64,000 nucleotides of DNA from Clostridium sp. CMCC3677 (GTDB lineage: Bacteria; Bacillota; Clostridia; Clostridiales; Clostridiaceae). Below the pieces are notes generated by a model, which saw only the letters and a list, made by a program, of their open reading frames with translations, was not told the DNA's origin and searched no databases. This document shows, in pieces, positions 55,903 through 64,000 of the stretch. Positions within the stretch are counted from its first letter, which is position 1. Each line of letters opens with the position of its first letter. The stretch is taken from contig NZ_JAMQHS010000003.1 in assembly GCF_023845585.1 (NCBI RefSeq), forward strand, positions 124,001-188,000, written 5' to 3'. The position numbers and the translations under genes are program-made.

Positions 55903-56604
55903 TTATATTCTAAATACTACAAATATAAGCATAGTTAATAAAATTCCAAAGAGTGCTCCTACAATAACTTCCAAAATCGTATGTACTTCAGAGTCAACTC
56001 TACTTTGAGCGGTTATAAGAGCCATTAAATAGCTTAACATAACACATATAGGTTCTTCTGTAATTAATGAAATTGCTGTGGCAATTGAAAATGCTAAAGC
56101 ACTATGTCCACTTGGCATTCCACCTTTTAATGGTGTTCCCTCTCCAAATATAGCTTTTACTATTATTGTAGCTATACATACTATTACTAGTACAATAAAA
56201 ATTGTGTATGGTTCTGATTTTTTAACTTTATTAATTAAGTTATATGAAAAATACGATAATTTATCCCAAAATATTATATATCCTACTAATACAGCATTTA
56301 TTGCAGTAACTAAAACAGCTCCGGCAGCTGCATTTTTAGCTATTTTAGCTAATGGATGATAATAATTTGCTTTTAGATCTATTACAGCTTCTATAGCTGT
56401 ATTAATTATTTCTGCACTTATAACCATAGTAATTGTTATGGCTAATATAAGAAATTCATATTTTGTTACATCAAAGAAAAAACATGCTATCAATATTAAC
56501 AACGCTACTATTAAATGTATTTTCATATTACGCTCTGTTCTTACAGTTTCTATGATTCCATTTATAGCATTATTAAAACTATCTAAAACTTTTTTAAATT
56601 TCAT
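55903..56604 (-). CDS. Fused diacylglycerol/undecaprenol kinase-PAP2 phosphatase
   Basis: 233 residues. The first 120 are a DgkA-like kinase (NAINGIIETVRTERNMKIHL; ISAEIINTAIEAVIDL), with three helices. From about 150 a PAP2 phosphatase domain with GMPSGHSALAFSIATA and SRVDSEVHTILEVIVGA (His/Arg motifs). Kinase and phosphatase for lipid or undecaprenol phosphate thus lie in one protein. Clostridial genomes have such fusions. It sits between ybeY and era, where DgkA is encoded in Bacillus. Confidence 0.9.
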   Translation of the reverse strand: MKFKKVLDSFNNAINGIIETVRTERNMKIHLIVALLILIACFFFDVTKYEFLILAITITMVISAEIINTAIEAVIDLKANYYHPLAKIAKNAAAGAVLVTAINAVLVGYIIFWDKLSYFSYNLINKVKKSEPYTIFIVLVIVCIATIIVKAIFGEGTPLKGGMPSGHSALAFSIATAISLITEEPICVMLSYLMALITAQSRVDSEVHTILEVIVGALFGILLTMLIFVVFRI

Positions 56605-56628
56605 CGTTATTTTTCACCTGCTTTTCTA

Positions 56629-57129
56629 CTATCTTCTTATATCAAGTGCAGTTAATATTTCTTCCTCTCTTTTTCTCATTTTCACCTTATCATCTTCCTC
56701 CATATGATCGTATCCTAGAAGATGTAACACTGAATGTACTACTAGATAAGATGCTTCTCTTTCATAAGAATGATTATACTCTTTACTTTGTTCTAAAGCT
56801 CTCTCTAAAGACAATACAATGTCTCCAAGTACTAAATCATCTCCATCAAAATCTGCTTTAGAAAAATCATTTTCTGTATAAACTTCTTTAAATACTTTCT
56901 TTTCTGGATAATCCAGCATAGGAAAAGATAAAACATCTGTAGCTCTGTCTATATTTCTTGTTTCATTATTAATTTCTCTAATCTCTTCATTATCAACGAA
57001 TAATAAAGAGATTTCACTTGAAATATTAACACCTTCTTCTTTTAACGCAAATTCTATTACCTTTTCTAGATGATTTGTAAACTCATCACTTACTTCCATT
57101 TTTTCTTGTCTATTATCAACGTAAATCAT
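56629..57129 (-). CDS. ybeY: Endoribonuclease YbeY
   Basis: 166 residues with the zinc motif H-x3-H-x5-H in [16 protein letters not shown] and the acidic [11 protein letters not shown]-like stretch ([15 protein letters not shown]). YbeY is a metallo-endoribonuclease in 16S rRNA 3'-end maturation and ribosome quality control. It follows pgpH by 12 bp, the standard arrangement. Confidence 0.95.
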   Translation of the reverse strand: MIYVDNRQEKMEVSDEFTNHLEKVIEFALKEEGVNISSEISLLFVDNEEIREINNETRNIDRATDVLSFPMLDYPEKKVFKEVYTENDFSKADFDGDDLVLGDIVLSLERALEQSKEYNHSYEREASYLVVHSVLHLLGYDHMEEDDKVKMRKREEEILTALDIRR

Positions 57130-57141
57130 CTTACACTCTCC

Positions 57142-59202
57142 CTACAATTTTTCTTTTGGATATTCAATTCTTTGATGATATATACCATTTAATGCATTTA
57201 AAAAGCATAATCTTATCTTTTCAATATCCTTAAGTGTTAAATCACAATTGATTAATTGATTGGAATTTAACTTATCCTTTATTATGTTATTAACCATTTC
57301 CTCTATTTTTTCTTTGTTAGGCTCTTTTATCGATCTAACCGCTGCTTCTATTCCATCTGCAAGCATTACTATACCAGCTTCTTTGCTACTTGGAATAGGT
57401 CCTGAATACCTATAATCTTTTTCTTTTATATCATCTGGATTTTCAGCATTATTTTTCATAGTATAATAAAAATATTTTACCAAGGTAGTTCCATGGTGTT
57501 CTGCTATAATATCTTGAATTATAGCAGGCAACTTATGTTCTTTAGCTAATCTTAATCCATCTTTAACATGTGATATTATAATGTGTGTACTAAGTTTAGC
57601 GCTTATCTTATCATGTGGATTTTCTCTACCAATTTGATTTTCCCCAAAGAAATAAGGTCTTTCAGTCTTACCTACATCATGATAATAAGCTCCAATTCTA
57701 GCGACTACTGGATTTGCTCCAACTTCTTCTGCTGCCATCTCTGCAAGGTTTGCAACTAACATACTATGATGATATGTCCCTGGTGCCTCCATAAGTAACT
57801 TTTTTAATAGTGGATTATTAGGATTTGATAATTCTAATAACTTAATCGTAGTAACTTCATTAAAGGTACCTTCTAAAAATGGTAGTACTCCTAATGCAAA
57901 GATTCCTGATAACACTCCTCCAATTATAGAGAATAAACTTACTATGAAAATTTCCTTTAAATTACTAGATATAATAACTCCTGTAGCTAATGTTAATATT
58001 GAGCTAACTACTGATATATATAATGTTGCATATATAAGTTCATTCCTCTGTTGCATTTTCTTTAGCATAACAGCACCTAAAATAGCATTTATAAATACTA
58101 ATAACATCACTTGTGGATCAAATTCAACCAGTGCACTAATTATGGCTGAATTAAAAATACTTATTATAATTGAAATTTTATAATTTAAAAGTAATGTGAG
58201 TAACATAGATCCAAATGCAAAGGGAATTAAAAATGCCGAAACAGCTCCAATGCTTCTAGCTAAAATAAGAGAAAGTATATTAATTAAACTAATAAGAATT
58301 AATCTTTTAGCATCAAAAAATATTTCCTTATAATTTAAATATATATAACTATATTGTAAAAATAATATAACAAATAAAAATAGTGCTAAAGATAAATATA
58401 CATATACATATTTGCCTGTTATTCCATTATCAAGAAGTCCTAATTCGTTTATTATAGCAATTTGTTCTGCTGTTACAGGTTCTCCTTCTTTTATTATAAT
58501 TTGATTTTTCTTTATTATAACTTTAGAAGTACTTTTTTGGGCTTCTTTTTGCATTTCTTCAGTTTTTTCACTATCATAAAATAAATTTGGATTTATTTGT
58601 GATTTTGTTATATTAACTAATATTTCTTTTAATGGAGTTGCTATATTAAATTCTTCAATAGCATTTATTCCTTCTTTTTTTGCATTTTCAAGTGAACTTT
58701 CATTATTTTCTTGAATATCTTTCTTATAAATCTTATCAATTATATTGACTATTTTTCCTTCTAAGTCAATTAATGTTTCTTTAGGTGTATTTATTAATTC
58801 TTTGTATTCACTATCTGTTAATTTAAATTGCGTTATTTTTCTTAATTCAGTTATTTTACTTGCTTCATCCATATTTGTTGCATTTAAATTTAATACTTCA
58901 TCAAATAAAGACTTTATATTATCTTCTGCTTGAACTTTAACTTCATTTTTTACTGTATACTGCTTATCAACTTTTTCTATAGCTTCACTTTCTTTTTCTT
59001 TTGTTGCTTTTTGATCTATTGTATCTCTTGGTGCTTTTATATCAACTCTAGCTATGTCGCCCTCTTGCAAATTAAACTGTTTAGGTGCTATTGCTGTTAA
59101 AAGTAAAAGATATGACACAATAAATACAGTACCAAACAAAGCCAAATACTTTGATTTTTTTGACTTCAAATTCTGTAGTTTCTTATTATTTTTTGATTTC
59201 AT
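57142..59202 (-). CDS. pgpH: PgpH-type 7TM-HD c-di-AMP phosphodiesterase
   Basis: 686 residues: N-terminal transmembrane helix, a long extracytoplasmic 7TMR-HDED domain (to about 275), seven transmembrane helices (about 275-455), and a cytoplasmic HD domain (GTYHHSMLVANLAEMAAEEV; YYHDVGKTERPYFF; IIAEHHGTTLVKYF). PgpH-type proteins hydrolyse cyclic di-AMP, a second messenger for potassium homeostasis. AAGGTG lies 6 nt before the ATG at 59202; an in-frame GTG is upstream. Confidence 0.93.
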   Translation of the reverse strand: MKSKNNKKLQNLKSKKSKYLALFGTVFIVSYLLLLTAIAPKQFNLQEGDIARVDIKAPRDTIDQKATKEKESEAIEKVDKQYTVKNEVKVQAEDNIKSLFDEVLNLNATNMDEASKITELRKITQFKLTDSEYKELINTPKETLIDLEGKIVNIIDKIYKKDIQENNESSLENAKKEGINAIEEFNIATPLKEILVNITKSQINPNLFYDSEKTEEMQKEAQKSTSKVIIKKNQIIIKEGEPVTAEQIAIINELGLLDNGITGKYVYVYLSLALFLFVILFLQYSYIYLNYKEIFFDAKRLILISLINILSLILARSIGAVSAFLIPFAFGSMLLTLLLNYKISIIISIFNSAIISALVEFDPQVMLLVFINAILGAVMLKKMQQRNELIYATLYISVVSSILTLATGVIISSNLKEIFIVSLFSIIGGVLSGIFALGVLPFLEGTFNEVTTIKLLELSNPNNPLLKKLLMEAPGTYHHSMLVANLAEMAAEEVGANPVVARIGAYYHDVGKTERPYFFGENQIGRENPHDKISAKLSTHIIISHVKDGLRLAKEHKLPAIIQDIIAEHHGTTLVKYFYYTMKNNAENPDDIKEKDYRYSGPIPSSKEAGIVMLADGIEAAVRSIKEPNKEKIEEMVNNIIKDKLNSNQLINCDLTLKDIEKIRLCFLNALNGIYHQRIEYPKEKL

Positions 59203-59236
59203 GTTAATCACCTTCTCATCGCTAACATTGAAAGTA

Positions 59237-60367
59237 TTAAGATATATTTTCAGCTATATCTTGTTCAACCGTAAAAATCACCTTTATACATATTGTATCT
59301 TTAGAAATATTTTCTATATTTACTTTATTGTCTATTATTTTAGCATCATTAGTTAAATCCTTTTGTAATGATTTTCTTAATTTTTCTACTGCATCTTCTA
59401 CAGCTTTATCCTTATCTAAATTAACACTTTTTCCTTCTTTTCTAAAATATATTACTTGATTTAATAAACCACCAGTTTCCTCTATTTTATCATAATATTT
59501 AAAATCATTTATAGCTTTTTTTAGATAAATTTTCTTATCCCAAAAGTTTACATAAATATCTCTATCTTTTTCCCCAGTTCTTTGGATTTTTTCCCCACTT
59601 ATTTGTACTTCCATTGACTTTTCGTAAAAAGTGTTAGCTATTACACTGCCACTTGGCTTAACTTCTTTTTCAAAGCCTTCTTTGCCTTGTATTGGCAAAA
59701 TTAAAACATTACCTGTTTTTACTATATCTCCAGGTTTTACTGCTGCATTCCCTGAAAAAGTAAATACCCTTTTAATTTCTCCATCCATCTTAGCTAGCAC
59801 TTGCTCTGGTAATATTTTTTCTGTAACTGGTGGATTAACTTTTTCTGCTACAATTACTCTTAATGTGGATCCTTCTATTCTAGCTCTTACCCACATAACT
59901 TCTGAATCTAAATCTTCCATCTTTTTTTCTATATTATATACATTTATATCAGATTTTTTTAATCCTGGTTTTATACCTATAGATGTAAGTTCCTTTCTAA
60001 TCTCAAATGGTGATAAATTATTTCTAGTTTGTATATCTATGGCCCAGATATAATTAGATAATAAGTATAAAACCAATAAAAATACTCCTGCTCCAATACA
60101 CAATGATAATTTTCTTTTTATTGATAATAGTAAAACTATTATACCACTTTTCCCAACAATTCTGACTTTTCCTTTAGTCCTTTTAACTACCTCTTCCACT
60201 TCTTTATATGAATCAAAAGGTATCTGAAACCTTACTGTAGTTATATTAAGTTTAACTATTTTTGATACATTTATTCCTTTTTGCCAAAGTATGTTCAATG
60301 TCTTTTCAGGTATTAGACTGTTAACTTCTATTGTTATTTTTCCTACTTTAAACTTATCTAATATCAT
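59237..60367 (-). CDS. yqfD: Sporulation protein YqfD
   Basis: 376 residues: N-terminal cytoplasmic region, one transmembrane helix (ISLCIGAGVFLLVLYLLSNY-like) at about 85-110, and an extracytoplasmic region with WVRARIEGSTLRVIVAEKVNP and FTFSGNAAVKPGDIVKTGN. The YqfD/SpoIV-type family is mother-cell expressed in Bacillus and needed for efficient sporulation. Directly after yqfC (2 bp), the conserved pair. Confidence 0.92.
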   Translation of the reverse strand: MILDKFKVGKITIEVNSLIPEKTLNILWQKGINVSKIVKLNITTVRFQIPFDSYKEVEEVVKRTKGKVRIVGKSGIIVLLLSIKRKLSLCIGAGVFLLVLYLLSNYIWAIDIQTRNNLSPFEIRKELTSIGIKPGLKKSDINVYNIEKKMEDLDSEVMWVRARIEGSTLRVIVAEKVNPPVTEKILPEQVLAKMDGEIKRVFTFSGNAAVKPGDIVKTGNVLILPIQGKEGFEKEVKPSGSVIANTFYEKSMEVQISGEKIQRTGEKDRDIYVNFWDKKIYLKKAINDFKYYDKIEETGGLLNQVIYFRKEGKSVNLDKDKAVEDAVEKLRKSLQKDLTNDAKIIDNKVNIENISKDTICIKVIFTVEQDIAENIS

Positions 60368-60369
60368 AT

Positions 60370-60648
60370 TTATCCCTCATAAGATATTCCTCTAAAAATT
60401 CCACTTATAGTAATGGTATTATCTCCTATAAAAAGTATTTCAAATTTTTCACCCTCTACTATAACTGCACCAATTCTAGAGTTTATTTTTATCATGTTAT
60501 TGTCAAAAGTCATAATACCCTTATGATTTTCAATTGTTATTTCCTTATTTCCTACAACAATGATCTTTGGCAAATCTAAAACAACATCTGTGGGAAACTC
60601 TAATTTATCAAATACTTTTTCTCGTCCTCTTTGAAACTTATCTTCCAT
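60370..60648 (-). CDS. yqfC: Sporulation protein YqfC
   Basis: 92 residues of the YabP/YqfC family: LDLPKIIVVGNKEITIENHK and GIMTFDNNMIKINSRIGAVI. In Bacillus it is under sigma-E control. GAGGAGGAGAAT precedes the ATG at 60648. The 335-bp region upstream must hold its promoter; besides two terminators I recognise nothing in it. Confidence 0.92.
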   Translation of the reverse strand: MEDKFQRGREKVFDKLEFPTDVVLDLPKIIVVGNKEITIENHKGIMTFDNNMIKINSRIGAVIVEGEKFEILFIGDNTITISGIFRGISYEG

Positions 60649-60892
60649 ATTCTCCTCCTCTATACCCAAATACTCTGCTATTGTAATCTATGATTAAATA
60701 ATTAAATTAATTCATTAAAATTTACCATACATTGTATTTTGTATATAAAACAGTTTTTGAAAGTTAAAGTTCAAGTTAGTGCTTACTAAAAATACTATAT
60801 ATTAAAATATTATTTAAATTATAGTGTAATACAACTCTTAATTTCAGATGATGTAGCTTCTTTGAGATTTTTTCATAATTACTTGGACAACA

Positions 60893-60938
60893 AAAAAATC
60901 CTTATGTTTAACAATATATTAAACATAAGGATTTTTTG
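60893..60938. terminator. Hairpin between yqfC and yqeY
   Basis: ATCCTTATGTTTAA ... TTAAACATAAGGAT, a perfect 14-bp stem with A/T runs outside. Bidirectional terminator, about 20 bp from the yqeY terminator. Confidence 0.8.
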
Positions 60939-60956
60939 TATAGCTTATAAATAATA

Positions 60957-60983
60957 AAAGAACTCAAAAAAAGAGTTCTTTTA
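60957..60983 (-). terminator. Terminator of yqeY
   Basis: AAAAGAACTC ... GAGTTCTTTT, a 10-bp stem directly after the yqeY stop with T residues following on the minus strand. Confidence 0.85.
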
Positions 60984-61433
60984 TTATTTATTTAAATATT
61001 CCTTAACAATCTGACTTACAAGTTTACCATCAGCTCTGCCTACAATTTTAGGTCTTATAGCCGACATAACTTTACCCATATCTTTAATGCTACTTGCACC
61101 CATTTCTTCAGCTGAATCTTTTACTATTTGTTTTATTTCTTCTTCGCTTAACTGCTGAGGAAGGTATTCCAACAAAATTTCTAGCTCAGCATTACACTGA
61201 TCCACTAAATCTTGTCTATTTCCTTTTTCGAATTCAAGCATAGATTCTCTTCTTTGCTTAACTTCTTTTGCTAAAATATTGATAACTTCATCATCCTCAA
61301 GCTTAACATTATCAGTTTTCTCAACTAATAATATAGCAGATCTCGCTGTACTAATTGTATTAGCTTTAAATTTATCTTTAGCCTTTAAAGCGGCTTTCCA
61401 GTCTTCTTGAAGTTTTTCCTTAATTGTTGGCAT
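60984..61433 (-). CDS. yqeY: GatB/YqeY domain protein
   Basis: 149 residues: IKEKLQEDWKAALKAKDKFK, EVKQRRESMLEFEKGNRQDL and LVSQIVKEYLNK are typical of YqeY, related to the tRNA-binding tail domain of GatB. Cellular role unclear. GAAGGT precedes the ATG at 61433. rpsU-yqeY is a conserved Firmicutes pair. Confidence 0.92.
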   Translation of the reverse strand: MPTIKEKLQEDWKAALKAKDKFKANTISTARSAILLVEKTDNVKLEDDEVINILAKEVKQRRESMLEFEKGNRQDLVDQCNAELEILLEYLPQQLSEEEIKQIVKDSAEEMGASSIKDMGKVMSAIRPKIVGRADGKLVSQIVKEYLNK

Positions 61434-61462
61434 TGTTATACCTTCTTTCAAAAGAAACCATT

Positions 61463-61639
61463 TTATTTAAACTTTCTCTTTCTAGCAGCTTCTGATTTTT
61501 TCTTTTTCTTAACGCTTGGCTTTTCATAATGTTCTCTCTTTCTTACTTCTGAAAGAACCCCAGCTCTAGCACACTTCTTTTTAAATCTTCTTAAAGCACT
61601 TTCAAGTGTCTCGTTTTCTCCAACTTTAATTTCTGACAT
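61463..61639 (-). CDS. rpsU: 30S ribosomal protein S21
   Basis: A 58-residue [23 protein letters not shown], then [20 protein letters not shown] and a Lys/Arg tail. This is the full S21 sequence. S21 is a small-subunit protein near the mRNA-binding platform. GGAGGGAGGG lies just upstream of the ATG. It is too short for routine 60-codon cut-offs. Confidence 0.96.
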   Translation of the reverse strand: MSEIKVGENETLESALRRFKKKCARAGVLSEVRKREHYEKPSVKKKKKSEAARKRKFK

Positions 61640-61775
61640 TTACTATCCCTCCCTCCGCTAGCTTAAATTAATTAACTCAGCTATGGGCTTTATAACACAC
61701 GGTATATTATACAATATTACAATGATTAATGTCAACAACTTAGAATAAAATGTCTGACTAATTATATTGTAAATT

Positions 61776-62120
61776 TTAACCTGGTGGCCATTGCAAGTTT
61801 CTACCAGCTAAAATGTGAAAATGCATATGATTTACCGTTTGGCCACCATCTTCTCCACAATTGTTCACTATTCTATATCCACTTTCAGCAATACCAAGCT
61901 CTACTACTAGTTTATTAATTACTTTAAAGATGTGTGAAACTACATTAATATTTTTTTCATTTAATTCATTTGCACTTTTTATATGTTCTTTAGGAATAAT
62001 TAAAAAATGAACTGGTGCTTCTGGATTTATATCATAAAATGCATATACAAGCTCATCTTCGTATAACTTTTTGCTTGGAATATCACCTTTTATAATTTTA
62101 CAAAATATACAATCTACCAT
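61776..62120 (-). CDS. HIT-family nucleotide-binding protein (HinT-like)
   Basis: 114 residues: CIFCKIIKGDIPSKKLYEDE and catalytic triad NHMHFHILAGRNLQWPPG (H-x-H-x-H-x-x). HinT-type phosphoramidases hydrolyse AMP-lysine or similar nucleotides. Position between mtaB and rpsU is standard. GGAGGTG precedes the start. Confidence 0.92.
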   Translation of the reverse strand: MVDCIFCKIIKGDIPSKKLYEDELVYAFYDINPEAPVHFLIIPKEHIKSANELNEKNINVVSHIFKVINKLVVELGIAESGYRIVNNCGEDGGQTVNHMHFHILAGRNLQWPPG

Positions 62121-62157
62121 AAATTCACCTCCTAAAAAATATTATCAAAATGTTCCG

Positions 62158-62278
62158 TTCTAATACAATATTGATATATGCATAATCAAAACTCTTATCA
62201 TAATTCTAAAATTCCAATCACAATGTCACTTCATCTATTGCATATATAAATATATATTTAAAACATAGCCTATTAGAA
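62158..62278. repeat. Inverted-repeat (MITE-like) element, copy E (left end shortened)
   Basis: TTCTAATA at the left and TATTAGAA at the right bound it. The right arm TATTTAAAACATAGCCTATT is the same as in copy A; the left arm lacks the corresponding GGCTATGTTTTAAATA but resumes as TTGATATATGCATAATCAAA. Inside, CCAATCACAATGTCACTT matches copies A and D. It lies between mtaB and the HIT gene. Confidence 0.7.
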
Positions 62279-62337
62279 ATTATAATTTTGTATATAATTA
62301 TATTTTCTTATTTTTACACATTTATTATACCAAATCT

Positions 62338-63642
62338 TTACTTTATTTTCCCAATAATATAATTATCTTCGTAATCTTCTATATTGCAATTCATAATTTT
62401 GCCTATCATCTTTTCATTTGCATCAGAAATCTCAGCTTTTACATAGTTTTTTGTATATCCTTCAAACATTCCTGCTTTATGCGGACATTCTCTTTCTATT
62501 AAAACACCCATATCTCTGCCAACTAGTTTCTTAATAAATTCTATTTCATTTTCTTTATTTAACTCTGATAATATTTTACTTCTTTTATCTTTAATAGTTC
62601 CATCTATTTGATTTGGCATTTCTGCTGCTTTAGTTCCCTTTCTAGGACTATATTTAAATAAATGAACTTTAGTTAATTTTAAATTCTTTAAATATTCATA
62701 TGTCTCATTAAACTCTTCTTCAGTTTCACCAGGGAAACCTACTATTAAATCAGTTGTAATTGATACATCTTCAATATTCTCTCTTAGTGTTTGAACTGTT
62801 TTAGCATATTCTTCTGCAGTATATCTTCTATTCATTCTCTTTAAAGTATCATTAGAACCACTTTGAAGTGATAAATGAAAATGAGGACATAATTTTTTCA
62901 TGTTTTTTATTTTATTTATTACTTCATCAGTAAAAAATGCTGGTTCTATAGAACCAATTCTAACTCTATCTATTCCGTCTATCTTTTCTATGTCTTCCAG
63001 TAAGCTTATTAGCGTAATGTCTGAGCCTAGATCCACTCCATAAGAAGCTGTATGTATACCAGATAAGATAACTTCCTTAAATCCATGCTCTGCTAATTTC
63101 TTTACTTCTTCAATAACTTTTTGTGGATTTTTAGAACAAGTAGCACCTCTTGCATATGGAATCAAACAAAATGTACAAAATCTATTACATCCATCTTGTA
63201 TTTTTAAAAATGCTCTAGTTTTATCTTGATATTCTTCTATATTAAGTTCTTCGAATTCTTTATTTCTAAGAACTTCATTGACACTTACTTGTATTGCTTT
63301 TTCATCTCTAGCTTTATTAACAAAATATACTATATCACCTTTATTTCTTGTTCCTAAAACAACATCTACACCTTCAATTTTAGAAACTTCTTCTGGAGCT
63401 ATTTGAGAATAACATCCAACCACTGCAATTATAGCATCACTATTAGTTCTTCTAGCCTTGCTTATTATTTGTCTTGATTTTTTATCCCCCATGTTTGTAA
63501 CTGTACATGTATTTATAACATAAACATCAGCAAAATCATCAAAGTCAGTAACACTATAACCTTCTCTTATAAACTTTTCTGTCATCGCTTCAGTTTCATA
63601 TTGATTAACTCTACATCCTAATGTGGCAAATGCAACTTTCAT
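62338..63642 (-). CDS. mtaB: tRNA threonylcarbamoyladenosine methylthiotransferase MtaB
   Basis: 434 residues of the radical-SAM methylthiotransferase family. N-terminal Fe-S Cys (TLGCRVNQYET; NTCTVTN; VGCYSQ), radical SAM CNRFCTFCLIPYARG, and a C-terminal TRAM domain. Length and the TLGCRVNQYE start mark MtaB rather than MiaB. It makes ms2t6A at A37. Its ATG overlaps the rsmE stop (TAATG). Confidence 0.94.
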   Translation of the reverse strand: MKVAFATLGCRVNQYETEAMTEKFIREGYSVTDFDDFADVYVINTCTVTNMGDKKSRQIISKARRTNSDAIIAVVGCYSQIAPEEVSKIEGVDVVLGTRNKGDIVYFVNKARDEKAIQVSVNEVLRNKEFEELNIEEYQDKTRAFLKIQDGCNRFCTFCLIPYARGATCSKNPQKVIEEVKKLAEHGFKEVILSGIHTASYGVDLGSDITLISLLEDIEKIDGIDRVRIGSIEPAFFTDEVINKIKNMKKLCPHFHLSLQSGSNDTLKRMNRRYTAEEYAKTVQTLRENIEDVSITTDLIVGFPGETEEEFNETYEYLKNLKLTKVHLFKYSPRKGTKAAEMPNQIDGTIKDKRSKILSELNKENEIEFIKKLVGRDMGVLIERECPHKAGMFEGYTKNYVKAEISDANEKMIGKIMNCNIEDYEDNYIIGKIK

Positions 63643-64000
63643 TAAACATTTCCTCCTAAATCTGCTAATTCATATTGTATTAAAGAAGTAGCTACAAATC
63701 CTGCTGTTTCTGTACGTAAAATTCTATTGCCTAGAGTTATTATATAGGCACCTTTGTGTTTTAAAGTTTCAATTTCACTTTCTTCAAATCCACCTTCTGG
63801 TCCTATTACAACTCCTATATTTTTTATAGAATTTAAATCTACATTTTTATCACTTAGTTCTTTTACAAGACTTTTGAAACCAAAATTTTCTGCGTTTTCA
63901 TAAGGGACTAAAATTAGATCTAATCTTTGTAGTTCATTTAAAGCTTCGTCAAACTCAACAACTTCTCTTACATTTGGTATAATACTTCTTTTTGATTGCT
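63642..64000 (-). CDS. rsmE: 16S rRNA (uracil1498-N3)-methyltransferase, 5' part outside window
   Basis: The C-terminal 118 codons are present: GVVIGPEGGFEESEIE, ITLGNRILRTETAGFVATSL and the end IQYELADLGGNV. GPEGG and LRTETA are the SPOUT knot motifs of RsmE. It methylates U1498 of 16S rRNA. The stop overlaps the mtaB start by one base. The start lies beyond base 64000. Confidence 0.94.
   Translation of the reverse strand, partial: QSKRSIIPNVREVVEFDEALNELQRLDLILVPYENAENFGFKSLVKELSDKNVDLNSIKNIGVVIGPEGGFEESEIETLKHKGAYIITLGNRILRTETAGFVATSLIQYELADLGGNV

Noticed and set aside
59054-59356. Plus-strand 100-codon ORF
   Set aside because: Antisense to pgpH and yqfD with low-complexity composition; both real genes have strong family motifs.
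1-64000. CRISPR arrays, tRNA genes, transposases
   Set aside because: No regularly spaced repeats, cloverleaf sequences or transposase motifs were found on either strand by eye.

Overview
This is a low-GC chromosomal window from a Clostridium sensu stricto species (inference). The grounds are extreme AT richness, Firmicutes gene order (rsmE-mtaB-HIT-rpsU-yqeY-yqfC-yqfD-pgpH-ybeY-dgkA-era-recO ... ccpN-ppdK ... dnaG-rpoD-trmK-nif3), strong AGGAGG-type ribosome binding sites and sporulation-associated genes (yqfC, yqfD, a CotS-like kinase). Almost everything lies on the minus strand.

Layout. 1-9027: a partial PrmA-like methyltransferase, then the complete potassium-uptake locus kdpFABC-kdpDE, including a 28-residue kdpF. 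9.3-16.6 kb: glycogen/maltodextrin genes (glgP, malQ), a LacI-family regulator with its promoter and operators, a PucR/CdaR-type regulator and an MsmK/UgpC-type sugar ABC ATPase. 16.7-19.6 kb: an envelope pair (propeller-like protein and phosphodiester glycosidase) and a Cys-rich hypothetical protein. 19.9-38.3 kb: a contractile phage-tail island. 38.3-46 kb: rnpB, nif3, trmK, rpoD, dnaG, dgt and a divergent cotS-like gene. 46.3-49.5 kb: an SsuABC-like transporter cassette with a small [FeFe]-hydrogenase-like protein, flanked by ppdK and a relic of a ppdK 3' end. 49.8-64 kb: conserved housekeeping genes, ending in a partial rsmE.

The most interesting region is 19.9-38.3 kb. It encodes a complete PBSX/XkdK-type tail (sheath, tube, frameshifted assembly chaperone, tape measure, LysM hub, baseplate, two paralogous tail fibres) plus holin and GH25 endolysin. 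No portal, capsid, terminase, replication or integrase gene is visible. It is therefore best read as an R-type tailocin (phage-tail bacteriocin). Its control region has an XRE repressor and an ImmA-like protease (plus strand), a divergent sigma-like HTH regulator, four CCGG(T/A)-type operator-like sites, two 72-bp direct repeats and a sigma-A-like promoter abutting a perfect 16-bp palindrome. An extra secreted protein (Vps62-like, Big2 and DUF11 domains) looks like cargo.

A family of long inverted-repeat (MITE-like) elements occurs five times (about 0.7, 9.2, 13.2, 33.6 and 62.2 kb). One copy sits inside the tail operon and carries a nested hairpin. Shared 18-bp boxes upstream of kdpF and kdpD look like KdpE operators. 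No tRNA, CRISPR array or transposase was seen.
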